Assembly (NCBI GenBank): GCA_018673255.1
Contig: JABHDC010000077.1
Location: 1 to 64,000 of the forward strand
Reading direction: 5' to 3'
DNA: 64,000 bases
Source of the DNA: Gemmatimonadota bacterium
GTDB taxonomy: Bacteria > Latescibacterota > UBA2968 > UBA8231
Shown here: one piece after another, positions 25,065-33,942 of the stretch
Position numbering within the stretch: the first letter of the stretch is position 1
Layout of the letters: the number at the start of each line of letters is the position of its first letter
Notes under the pieces: generated by a model
Seen by the model: the letters and a program-made list of their open reading frames with translations, nothing else
Told to the model about the DNA's origin: nothing
Database searches by the model: none
Translations under genes and position numbers: made by a program

Positions 25065-26768
25065 ATGACGACGAAATCCGAAGCTGCCGGCGATGAGGGC
25101 AGCGCGCCCAGAGATTTTCTCCGGGACGCGGTCCGTGCCGACCTCGCTGCGGGCAATGTGCCCGACGGGGTAGTCACTCGTTTTCCGCCGGAGCCCAATG
25201 GCTATCTGCATCTGGGCCACGCCAAGGCCATTTGCATCAACTATGGGATCGCCGATGAATTCGGCGGCTGTTACCATCTTCGATTTGACGATACCAATCC
25301 CGTCAAGGAGGAGCAGGAGTACGTCGATGCCCAACGTGATGACATCCGCTGGCTTGGCTTCGACTGGGGCGATCACGAATACTTCGCATCCGACTACTTC
25401 CCACAGCTCTATGACTGGGCGTGTGACCTGATCCGCAAAGGGTTGGCCTATGTCGATGATCAGAGTGCTGAAGAGATCCGGGCCGGTCGCGGCACTCTGA
25501 CCAAACCCGGCGCCCAAGGCCCATTTCGTGACCGGGCAGTGGAAGAGAATCTTGATCTCTTCCATCGCATGAAGGCCGGCGAATTTGCCGACGGTGCAAA
25601 AGTTCTGCGCGCAAAGGTCGACATGGCGTCACCAAATCTGAATCTGCGTGATCCCGTCATGTACCGGATTCTCCACGCCCACCATCACCGCACCGGCGAT
25701 GAGTGGTGTATCTATCCCATGTACGATTGGGCCCACGGTCAGAGTGACTCGATCGAGCGTATCACGCATTCGATGTGCTCCCTCGAATTTGAGGACCACC
25801 GCCCCCTCTACAACTGGTTCATCGAGCAGTTGGGAATCTTTCCTTCCCGCCAGATCGAGTTTGCCCGCGGCAACATTACCTATACCGTCACCCACAAGCG
25901 GTATCTGCTGCCCTTGATCGAGTCAGGACGGCTCAGTGGTTGGGACGACCCACGCATGCCGACGCTGCGTGGCATGCGTCGCCGCGGCGTACCGCCTGAA
26001 GCGATTCGTCGATTCTGGCGCGAGGTCGGTGTCGCCAAGCGTGAGAACAATGTTGAGGTGTCGCTGCTGGAGTTCTGCATGCGTGATCACCTCAACAAGG
26101 TGGCGCCCCGATTCATGGGTGTGCTCAACCCGCTCAAGGTGGTGATCGAGAACTACCCCGAAGGGGAAACCGAGACGCTCGAAGGGGTGAACAATCCAGA
26201 GGATCCGGACGCCGGTACCCGGCAGATTCCCTTTGGCCGGGAGCTCTGGATCGAACGGGACGATTTCATGGAGGATCCTCCGAAGAAGTTCTTCCGTCTG
26301 GCGCCGGGTCGAGAGGTCCGTCTGCGGTATGCCTATTTCATCACCTGCACAGACGTAGTGAAGGACGAGTCCGGAGAGATCATCGAACTGCGTTGTACCT
26401 ACGATCCTGCCACCAGGGGAGGGGATGCCCCCGATGGCCGGAAGGTGAAAGCCACCATGCACTGGGTTGCGGCATCGACGGCCGTCGAATCTGAAGTCCG
26501 GCTCTACGATCGCCTGTTCACGGTGGAGAATCCGACGGACGTCGCCGAAGGCGAAGACTGGATGGCGAATCTGAATCCGGACTCGCTGAAGGTTCTGTCC
26601 ACGTGTTATCTCGAGCCGGCGCTGGCCCAACTGAAGGCCGGAGAGAGCTGTCAGTTTGAGCGCCTCGGCTATTTCTGTGTTGATGCGGATTCGACACAAG
26701 AGAAACCCGTGTTCAATCGAACGGTCCCATTGCGCGACCCCTGGGCGAAGATGAAGAAGAGCGGGTGA
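25065..26768 (+). CDS. glnS: Glutaminyl-tRNA synthetase GlnS
   Basis: 567 aa, class I synthetase charging tRNA-Gln directly. HIGH-type motif [14 protein letters not shown], then [16 protein letters not shown], and the later region with [21 protein letters not shown] and [17 protein letters not shown], which is typical of GlnRS rather than GluRS. The KMSKS-like loop appears as [16 protein letters not shown], with altered residues, followed by [17 protein letters not shown]. The C-terminal beta-barrel domain is full length. The ATG at 25065 was chosen because it matches the family N-terminus. A separate GltX is present at 39333-40832, so the direct GlnRS pathway is used at least in part. The stop overlaps the ATG of the next, functionally unrelated gene. 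Confidence 0.96.
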   Translation: MTTKSEAAGDEGSAPRDFLRDAVRADLAAGNVPDGVVTRFPPEPNGYLHLGHAKAICINYGIADEFGGCYHLRFDDTNPVKEEQEYVDAQRDDIRWLGFDWGDHEYFASDYFPQLYDWACDLIRKGLAYVDDQSAEEIRAGRGTLTKPGAQGPFRDRAVEENLDLFHRMKAGEFADGAKVLRAKVDMASPNLNLRDPVMYRILHAHHHRTGDEWCIYPMYDWAHGQSDSIERITHSMCSLEFEDHRPLYNWFIEQLGIFPSRQIEFARGNITYTVTHKRYLLPLIESGRLSGWDDPRMPTLRGMRRRGVPPEAIRRFWREVGVAKRENNVEVSLLEFCMRDHLNKVAPRFMGVLNPLKVVIENYPEGETETLEGVNNPEDPDAGTRQIPFGRELWIERDDFMEDPPKKFFRLAPGREVRLRYAYFITCTDVVKDESGEIIELRCTYDPATRGGDAPDGRKVKATMHWVAASTAVESEVRLYDRLFTVENPTDVAEGEDWMANLNPDSLKVLSTCYLEPALAQLKAGESCQFERLGYFCVDADSTQEKPVFNRTVPLRDPWAKMKKSG

Positions 26769-29700
26769 TGAGACCTGTCCCGGGTTCCGGGGTGAGTAGG
26801 ATTGTCCTGGTGGCCCTGTGCCTGAGTGCCACGATGGCGCAGGGCCACAATGGCGCGGTTGCGCTGGCTCATCCCGTCTCGGGTGTCGTCATCGACGGCG
26901 ACCTGTCCGATTGGCCGGGCACGATCCCCGCATATCCCATTGCGCGGGCAGAGTATGGTGTTGTTCCCTCCGGCCCGGAAGATCTCACGGCGCAGGTCCG
27001 GTATGCCTTTGATGTCAGTCGTCCCGCATTGCTGATCGCTGTCGAGGTCACCGATGATGTTCCGTTGGTCGATCCGCGCCCGGATCGAAGCTGGGACAGT
27101 GAAGACGGCATAGAGATCTACCTCGACACGCAGCATGATGAGCGTTCTGACGTCCGCCAGTATGTCCTGCGCGGTGACGGCACCCCCGAGCAGCGCCATG
27201 TGAACGCCGCGTCGGAAGTCGCTGTCGCCTGGCAGCGGCAGGGGACGAAACAGCATTACGAGTGGCGGATCGATCTGCCCGCGGATCTGCTTCAAGGTCT
27301 GCAGTCAGGCCGTACGCTCAGTGTGGATGTCGTTGTCTGTGACGCAGATGCTGACGGATCCTTCTCGTGGGTCGCGTGGGGGCGGCGGACCGCCAAGGTG
27401 GGCCCTCCCAATCGACGTGGTGATGTCGTTCTGCTGGCTGACCCTGAGGGTGTGGGCCCCGTTGAAGGGCGAACACGATGGGAAGGCGAGGCGGAGGGTG
27501 TTTCTGGCGCCAATATCCGCGTGAGGGCCGTGACCGACGCCGAACTTCAAGTTCGCCTGATGAGCGGGGCCGACGGTCATTTTCAGGTCGATCTTCCTCC
27601 GGGAGAGTACGCGGTACAGGCAGAGATCGGCGCCAGGCCCTGGGCTGAAGTGCCCCTCCATGTTGTGGCGGATCAGGGAGGGGAGGTGGTCATCGAAGTG
27701 CCACTCCCTCAGGGCGTGACTCGGACCCTGGGTCCGGGCACCCAGATCACGGCCGGACACGGTGAGCGGCGGGGCGCCTGGCTGACCCATGGCGTCATCG
27801 ATGGTGTTCAGGGTGGACTGACGACTTCCATCGTTCAGGACCGAAGTGGACATCTCTGGTTCGGCACACAGGGCGGTCTGCACCGCTATGATGGCGCCCG
27901 GATTCAGCACTACGGTGTCGCAGACGGTCTGCTGGGCCCCCAGATCAGGTCGTTGCATCTGTCATCCGATGGCGCCCTGTGGATCGGCTGTTCGGGTGGT
28001 CTCATGCGGCTCGAAGATGGACAGCTCACTGGTTACACGACCCGGGATGGTCTGATCGATCAGCAGATCGAGGCATTGCTCGAAGGTCCTGACGGGTCGA
28101 TCTGGGTCGGTACCAACAGCGGTCTGAGTCGCTTCCGTTCAGGACGATTCATCAACTACACCTCGGCTGACGGGCCGGGCAACAACACGGTCTGGTCCCT
28201 GGCGCGCGATCTGGACGAAAATATCTGGATCGGCACCCGTGGTGCCGGGCTGCTGCGCTTCGACGGCGACGTGTTCACCTCTTATTCAACAGAACGCGGC
28301 CTGGCAGGCGATGACATACGAGCGCTCCATGTCGATGCCGAGGGCGTGCTGTGGATCGCGAGTGAAAGTGGCTTGAGTCGGCGTCAGGATGGTGACTTCA
28401 CATCCTTCACGATGGCCGATGGCCTGCCACGGCAGGCCGTCTCGGCGCTCACGACCGACCCCCATGGTGATCTGTGGTTGTCGGCCTGTGACGTGCTCTA
28501 CGAACCTGGCGCGCAGACACCATGTCAGCCCGTCCGCATGACAAAGGACGGTTTCCAGACCTGGTCCGATCTGGGTACGACCTATCTCTTCGATCTGTTC
28601 GCCGATCGCGAAGGCAATGTCTGGGCGGCGATGACGGGCGGTCTGGCGCGCTACGATGCCGGTGATTTTCGCACGTGGACGACCCAGGAGGGGCTTCCCG
28701 GCAACACGGTAAATTCCGTCCACGAAGACGGCAATGGCAGGATGTGGTTCGGGACGTCGGCCGGACTGGCACGCCTCGATGGTGATCAATTTACGACCTG
28801 GACCGTGCACGATGGCCTGCCGCACGACCTGGTGCATGACATCGTCGAAGATGCCGATGGCGTGATCTGGGCTGGGACGGAAGGGGGACTGGTCCGCGTC
28901 GATGGCGACGAGCTGACGTCATATTCGGAAGCAGATGTTCTGCCTTACAACCGAATCATGCGGTTGAGCACAGACTCGGATGGCACGTTGTGGATGGCCA
29001 GTATGGGTGGCGGCGTGCTCACCCATCGCGATGGCATCTTCGATCACATCGGTGTCGAAGATGGCTTGCCCAATACATCCGTCCTATCCGTGCAGGCGCA
29101 TCCAGAGGGTGGTGTGTGGGCGACGGTGTGGAATGCCGGTCTCTCGCATCTGACCGAGGAGGGTGCACGCCAGTATGGGGCCGAAGATGGACTGCCTCAG
29201 CGGAGTATCTCCAGCATCTTCGTCGATCGCGATGGCCAGCTCTGGCTGGCATCGGCCGGCGCCGGGATCGGTTACCTGGGAGCGGATGGATTCTCGCATC
29301 TGAACCAGGAAGAGGGGATGGTCCAGGACGTCGTCGGGATCTCCCAGTCACGGGATGGCACCCTCTGGCTCTCGTCCTCCACCGGAATCAGCCACTACGA
29401 CGGCAGCGTCTTCCAATCGCTGCTGAAGCGCGATGGTCTGGCAGATAACTCGGTTCGCGAAGTCATCGAGGACCGCGAGGGCAACATGTGGGTGGCCACA
29501 CTGGGCAGTGGCGTGACGCGATATCGTCCGGTGCATGCCCCGCCGCCCATCGCCATCAGCGATGTCATTGGCGAACGCCGCCATGGCCCCGTGGCGGCGG
29601 CAGATATCCCGTCGTCGGCGGGTCTGCTCGCCATCGAATTCCACGGCATATCCTTCCGTACCCGACCCGGGTCCATGCAGTATCGCTATCGACTCGCCGG

Positions 29701-30157
29701 ACACGATGAGGAATGGCAGTTCACGTCCAAGACCCGCGTCGAGTATGCGAATCTGCCGACGGGGACATACCGATTTGAGGTGTCGGCCATCGACCGGGAT
29801 CTGGTCGAGTCACAGGTGCCGGCCACGGTCGAGGTCGAGATTCACCTGCCCTTTGAACAGATCCTGCTCTGGTCGGTCCTGGGGCTGACGCTGATCGGCT
29901 CCATCTGGTTAGGCTGGCAGTTGGTACAGCGCAACAGGGCCCGGGATCGGCGACAGCGTGAGACCGTCGCCCTCAGTTCCGTGCGGCAGGCGGTATGGAA
30001 TCTGTCCAGCAGCAGCGAACTGGAGAAGGTCATGCCCGCCGTTCGCCAGGCGCTGGAACACGCCCAGGTCCCCTTCGCCAAACAGCGGCATCAATGTCGT
30101 GGAGAGCGACTCACAGCCGCCCCGCATGGCGATCGCCCTCTTCAACGACGAGGGTGA
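26768..30157 (+). CDS. Giant two-propeller sensor kinase, N-terminal part (frameshifted)
   Basis: 1129 aa to the stop, but homology continues in the +1 frame from about 30080, so the real protein is probably about 2020 aa together with the next entry. In order: signal peptide (1-25), a CBM9/DOMON-like domain with VIDGDLSDWPG (about 30-220), a carboxypeptidase-regulatory-like fold (about 235-320), fourteen reg_prop beta-propeller blades of the form DGxLWxGTxxGLxRxDG (about 350-925, enough for two seven-bladed propellers), a Y_Y_Y domain (about 945-1010), one membrane helix (about 1033-1053), coiled coil and the start of a GAF-like module (VRQAVWNL, about 1075). This is the periplasmic architecture of Bacteroidetes hybrid two-component systems that sense oligosaccharides. 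The last about 25 residues before the stop are out-of-frame. Its ATG overlaps the glnS stop. Confidence 0.85.
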   Translation: MRPVPGSGVSRIVLVALCLSATMAQGHNGAVALAHPVSGVVIDGDLSDWPGTIPAYPIARAEYGVVPSGPEDLTAQVRYAFDVSRPALLIAVEVTDDVPLVDPRPDRSWDSEDGIEIYLDTQHDERSDVRQYVLRGDGTPEQRHVNAASEVAVAWQRQGTKQHYEWRIDLPADLLQGLQSGRTLSVDVVVCDADADGSFSWVAWGRRTAKVGPPNRRGDVVLLADPEGVGPVEGRTRWEGEAEGVSGANIRVRAVTDAELQVRLMSGADGHFQVDLPPGEYAVQAEIGARPWAEVPLHVVADQGGEVVIEVPLPQGVTRTLGPGTQITAGHGERRGAWLTHGVIDGVQGGLTTSIVQDRSGHLWFGTQGGLHRYDGARIQHYGVADGLLGPQIRSLHLSSDGALWIGCSGGLMRLEDGQLTGYTTRDGLIDQQIEALLEGPDGSIWVGTNSGLSRFRSGRFINYTSADGPGNNTVWSLARDLDENIWIGTRGAGLLRFDGDVFTSYSTERGLAGDDIRALHVDAEGVLWIASESGLSRRQDGDFTSFTMADGLPRQAVSALTTDPHGDLWLSACDVLYEPGAQTPCQPVRMTKDGFQTWSDLGTTYLFDLFADREGNVWAAMTGGLARYDAGDFRTWTTQEGLPGNTVNSVHEDGNGRMWFGTSAGLARLDGDQFTTWTVHDGLPHDLVHDIVEDADGVIWAGTEGGLVRVDGDELTSYSEADVLPYNRIMRLSTDSDGTLWMASMGGGVLTHRDGIFDHIGVEDGLPNTSVLSVQAHPEGGVWATVWNAGLSHLTEEGARQYGAEDGLPQRSISSIFVDRDGQLWLASAGAGIGYLGADGFSHLNQEEGMVQDVVGISQSRDGTLWLSSSTGISHYDGSVFQSLLKRDGLADNSVREVIEDREGNMWVATLGSGVTRYRPVHAPPPIAISDVIGERRHGPVAAADIPSSAGLLAIEFHGISFRTRPGSMQYRYRLAGHDEEWQFTSKTRVEYANLPTGTYRFEVSAIDRDLVESQVPATVEVEIHLPFEQILLWSVLGLTLIGSIWLGWQLVQRNRARDRRQRETVALSSVRQAVWNLSSSSELEKVMPAVRQALEHAQVPFAKQRHQCRGERLTAAPHGDRPLQRRG

Positions 30158-32834
30158 CCTGATCGTTGAGCAGATGGAGGACGATGACAACATTGCATTG
30201 CACTTCTGGCAGCAGCAGGAAGTTGCCTATCGGCGGGATCTGTACGAAGAGGATCCCCACAATGAGCGGCCCTTCGTCCAACCTCCCACCCGGTGCATCC
30301 TCGATGTGCCTTTCTCCCATGGGACGCTGGCTGTATCCAGTTCACAGGTGGGAGCCTTCGATGATGATCTCGGATTTCTCCAGCAACTGGCAAGTGTTCT
30401 ATCAGAGGGCTTCCGTCGTGCTGACGATCTGAAGTTGCTCGAAGAACGCAGTGCGCACCTGCAGCGTGAAGAGCATCGCCAGCGCACGATTCTGGAAACG
30501 GCGAACGAAGGCTTCCTCCGCATCGACACGCACAACCGGACGGTCGAAGTCAATGACGCCATGTGCGCCATTCTCGGCCGAACGTCCGATGATGTGATGG
30601 GGAAATCGCTGTTCTCCCTGGTCGATGAAGAGAATGAGGCGGCCCTCCATACCGAGATCGCGCGACGGAAAGAGGGTGCCATCGGCGCGTATGAAGTGTC
30701 GATCCTGCGACCCGATGGCAGTCTGGTGCCGTGCCGGATCAACTCGACACCCCTCTTCGACGAGCAAGGGCACTCGCTGGGATCATTCGCGATGGTGACG
30801 GACATGAGCGATGTCCGGTCGCGGGAGCAACGTGAATCGATGCTGAGTCGTTTTCGCGAAGCCGTCTGGGCATTGGACAGTACCAGCGATGTCACCGATC
30901 TGCTTGAGCCATTACGCACGATTCTGGAGGCCTCCAAGATCCAGTCCCGTGTCTTCGGCGTGAATGTCATCGAATCGGCGGATGAGGAACGGGTCTGTGC
31001 GTATACGACGGGTATCCACGACTTCCGTCGTGTCCAACTTGAACCCGTTCACGGTCGTATGGTCATCGAGTTCTGGCGAGGCAACAGAATTGAGAACCGG
31101 ACGGATCTGCGGCAGGCCGATGAACTGGGTGAACTCGAGACCTGGACCGATGCACACCACAGTTCGCCGGTCAGCATCGTCGACGTGCCATTCTCTCATG
31201 GTACACTGGCAGCCAACAGTGACGAACCGAATGCTTTTACTGAACATCTGGGCCTGCTGTCCGACATTGCGAGCATTCTGTCTGAGGGATTCCAACGTCT
31301 GGATGATCTGCAGGCACTCAAGGATCGCACCCAGCGTGCTGAGGCGGCACAACAGGCTGCTGAGTCCGCAAATCGATCCAAGAGCGCATTCCTGGCGAAT
31401 ATGTCCCACGAGATCCGTACACCGATGAATGCCATCCTCGGGTTCACGGAGATTCTCAACAGCAGCGTCACAAATCCACAACACAAGGACTATGTGACCT
31501 CGATCCAGGCCAGTGGTAAGACCCTGCTGTCGTTGATCAACGATATCCTGGATCTCTCAAAGGTCGAATCAGGAAAACTGGATCTGGAGTCTCGACCCGC
31601 AGATGTGCATGCCGTGTTTCGGGATCTCGAGCGGCTGTTCGGCCGCCGGACGCAGGAGAAGGGCATTCGGCTGGAGATCGACATTGACGATTCGTTGCCC
31701 CCTGTGCTCGTCATTGACGAAGTTCGGCTGCGACAGATTTTCGTGAATCTGGTGAGCAACGCCGTAAAATTCACCGATCACGGGCACGTCCGCATCCATG
31801 CGTCCGCCTCCGTCGAGGCGGATGGTCGGGTCACGATAGAGGCGCGTGTCGAAGACACCGGTCAGGGGATTCCGGCGGATCAGCACGAGCGGATATTCGG
31901 ACTCTTCGAGCAGCAAGAGGGGCAGAGCATCAACGAATACGGTGGCACGGGCCTGGGCCTGGCGATCACGCGGCAGCTGGTGCAGTTGATGAATGGCACC
32001 GTCAATCTGGTCAGCGAACCTGGCAAGGGTTCAACATTCACGATCATGCTGAAGGATATAGAGGTTGCAGCGGCAGGGGCGCTAGAATTCGCTCGCCCCG
32101 AAGGCGTTGATGTCGATGACTATCTCTTCGAGGTCGCCACTGTTCTGGTTGCCGATGACGTCCCGGCGAATCGTGATCTCGTCAAAGGGTTCCTTTCCAA
32201 CTTCCCCTTCCAGCTGATCGAAGTGGAGAATGGCGAGGAAGCGATGGCTGCGGTGCATCGCCATCGCCCCGATGTCGTGCTGATGGACATCAAGATGCCT
32301 GTTCTGGATGGCTTCACCGCCTCACGCCGCCTGAAGGCGGATGTTTCAGTCCGGGATACCCCGATTGTTGCGCTCACGGCATCTGTCATGCGAGAGTCGG
32401 ACGAGGAGATCGCCCAGGTCTGTGACGGTTTGCTGGCGAACCCGGTGACGCGTGCGCAGCTGGTGGAGGAACTGGCCCGGTTCCTGCCACACGAGATTCG
32501 GCAACGTGAGGTGGAAGAGGTGGATTCGTCCGCTGAAGGAACTGCCGAGGAGTTGACGTCAGAGCAACGGGCTCGCCTGCCCGAGTTGCGGGTTGCACTC
32601 GAGGCGGCGCGTCCGGATTGGGAGGTCCTCAGAGAGACCCTGACAATCAATGAGGTGGAAGACTTCGCCATGGAGGCGCAGCGGCTGGCGACGGAGTATG
32701 ACTACAGGCCACTGAAGTCGTGGGGTGAGAAAGTCGCGAGCCAGGCGACGACATTCGACATGGATGGCCTGGCGGCGTCGATGCCTGAGTTCCTGGATCT
32801 GATCGATCAACTCACAAAGACGAATGAATCTTGA
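30126..32834 (+). CDS. Giant two-propeller sensor kinase, C-terminal part (hybrid kinase core)
   Basis: Continuation of the preceding entry; homology begins near 30080 (GINVVESDS), and ATG 30126 is only the first in-frame start inside it. In order: rest of GAF-like module A (ends DVPFSHGTLAVSS, about 30300), PAS domain (about 30490-30820), GAF-like module B (30850-31320), HisKA with NMSHEIRTPMNAILG (about 31400), HATPase with LVNLVSNAVKFTD... wording aside, N-box and VEDTGQGIPADQHERIFGLF and GGTGLGLAI are intact (31700-32060), REC (VADDVPANRDL, VLMDIKMP, VALTAS, 32140-32480) and a C-terminal helical domain (TINEVEDFAMEAQRLA) shared with the kinase at 33943. The REC lacks the conserved Lys (LLANPV instead of KP). 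There is no DNA-binding domain, unlike typical HTCS proteins. Confidence 0.82.
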   Translation: MAIALFNDEGDLIVEQMEDDDNIALHFWQQQEVAYRRDLYEEDPHNERPFVQPPTRCILDVPFSHGTLAVSSSQVGAFDDDLGFLQQLASVLSEGFRRADDLKLLEERSAHLQREEHRQRTILETANEGFLRIDTHNRTVEVNDAMCAILGRTSDDVMGKSLFSLVDEENEAALHTEIARRKEGAIGAYEVSILRPDGSLVPCRINSTPLFDEQGHSLGSFAMVTDMSDVRSREQRESMLSRFREAVWALDSTSDVTDLLEPLRTILEASKIQSRVFGVNVIESADEERVCAYTTGIHDFRRVQLEPVHGRMVIEFWRGNRIENRTDLRQADELGELETWTDAHHSSPVSIVDVPFSHGTLAANSDEPNAFTEHLGLLSDIASILSEGFQRLDDLQALKDRTQRAEAAQQAAESANRSKSAFLANMSHEIRTPMNAILGFTEILNSSVTNPQHKDYVTSIQASGKTLLSLINDILDLSKVESGKLDLESRPADVHAVFRDLERLFGRRTQEKGIRLEIDIDDSLPPVLVIDEVRLRQIFVNLVSNAVKFTDHGHVRIHASASVEADGRVTIEARVEDTGQGIPADQHERIFGLFEQQEGQSINEYGGTGLGLAITRQLVQLMNGTVNLVSEPGKGSTFTIMLKDIEVAAAGALEFARPEGVDVDDYLFEVATVLVADDVPANRDLVKGFLSNFPFQLIEVENGEEAMAAVHRHRPDVVLMDIKMPVLDGFTASRRLKADVSVRDTPIVALTASVMRESDEEIAQVCDGLLANPVTRAQLVEELARFLPHEIRQREVEEVDSSAEGTAEELTSEQRARLPELRVALEAARPDWEVLRETLTINEVEDFAMEAQRLATEYDYRPLKSWGEKVASQATTFDMDGLAASMPEFLDLIDQLTKTNES

Positions 32835-32842
32835 GAGAACCG

Positions 32843-33904
32843 ATGGCAGTGAGACGATGGGTCGTGGTCTCGATCCTTCTCATGCACACCTTTGCCGGCG
32901 CGCAGGACTGGTTTCCTTTCCCGGTGGAGGTATGGGATCCGCCCTTCGACGTGAGCAGTCCTCGGAAGCAGCAAGACTATGTGCCTCTGGGTGAAGCAAC
33001 GGGCGACTGGCGTATCGGCGTTTCCTTTCCTCACATGAAGGATGCCTATTGGCTTGCCGTGAACTACGGCATCGTCGACGAGGCCCGTCGTCTCGGTGTT
33101 GGGCTGGATCTCGTGCAGGCCGGGGGATACGAGCACCTGGATCGCCAGATCGAGCAGATCCGCGAACAAGCCGCCTCCGGGATCGATGGCGTTGTGATCG
33201 CCTCGATCTCTCTCTCGGGCATGGACACCCTCGTGGCGGACCTGGCCCGGGCGGGGATTCCCGTCATCGACGCCGTCAACGGCATGAATTCAGACCACCT
33301 GGCGGCCAAGTCCCTCGTGTCCTTTGGCGAAATGGGGGGATTGGCAGGCAGTTACCTTGCCGAACGCCACCAGGGGCCAGGTGATACGGCAAGGGTTGCC
33401 TGGTTCCCAGGACCCGAAGCCGCCGGCTGGGTGCAGGATGGCAATGAGGGCTTCATGAAGGCGGTTGAGGCGGCCGCCATCGAAGTTGTGGCCACACGTT
33501 ATGGGGATACCGGACGAAAGGCGCAGGAGGCCCTGCTCAATGAGGTCCTGGATGCCGACGAGGATCTCGACTACATCGTCGGTACGGCCGTGACAGCCGA
33601 GGCTGCCGTGACCATCCTGCGAAATAGAGGCCTTTCCGATCGAGTTCAGGTCATATCCTACTATCTGACCCCAGGGGTCTATCGGGGAATTCGTCGAGGC
33701 CGGATTCTGGCCTCACCAACCGATTCGGCCGTGATCCAGGGTCGCATTGCCGTCGACCAACTGGTCCGGGTTCTTGAAGGAAAACCCGTGCTGCGTCACG
33801 TGGGGCCGCGATTACGGATCATTGATCAACAGAATATCGGTTCCTTCGATCGCGGGACTTCCCTGGCACCCAGTGGTTTCCGACCGACCTACACGATCAA
33901 CTAG
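32843..33904 (+). CDS. TorT-like periplasmic substrate-binding protein
   Basis: 353 aa with a signal peptide (MAVRRWVVVSILLMHTFAGAQ). Periplasmic binding protein type I fold: IGVSFPHMKDAYWLAVNYGI, QIREQAASGIDGVVIASIS, GIPVIDAVNGM, ARVAWFPGPEAAGW, and YIVGTAVTAEAAV. Among these TorT, the TMAO-sensing partner of the TorS kinase, is the best fit by the KDAYWLAVNYG opening and by context, since a membrane histidine kinase follows. The ligand need not be TMAO. The ATG at 32843, with GAGAG upstream, is preferred over a TTG at 32831 that overlaps the kinase stop. Confidence 0.82.
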   Translation: MAVRRWVVVSILLMHTFAGAQDWFPFPVEVWDPPFDVSSPRKQQDYVPLGEATGDWRIGVSFPHMKDAYWLAVNYGIVDEARRLGVGLDLVQAGGYEHLDRQIEQIREQAASGIDGVVIASISLSGMDTLVADLARAGIPVIDAVNGMNSDHLAAKSLVSFGEMGGLAGSYLAERHQGPGDTARVAWFPGPEAAGWVQDGNEGFMKAVEAAAIEVVATRYGDTGRKAQEALLNEVLDADEDLDYIVGTAVTAEAAVTILRNRGLSDRVQVISYYLTPGVYRGIRRGRILASPTDSAVIQGRIAVDQLVRVLEGKPVLRHVGPRLRIIDQQNIGSFDRGTSLAPSGFRPTYTIN

Positions 33905-33942
33905 ACCTGACAACCAGACTTGGCAACCGAGCTCTCCACAAG

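Noticed and set aside
30070..30100. Programmed frameshift signal in the giant kinase
   Set aside because: No X-XXY-YYZ heptamer, stop-dependent shift site or nearby strong stem is seen, so an ordinary indel or sequencing error is more likely.
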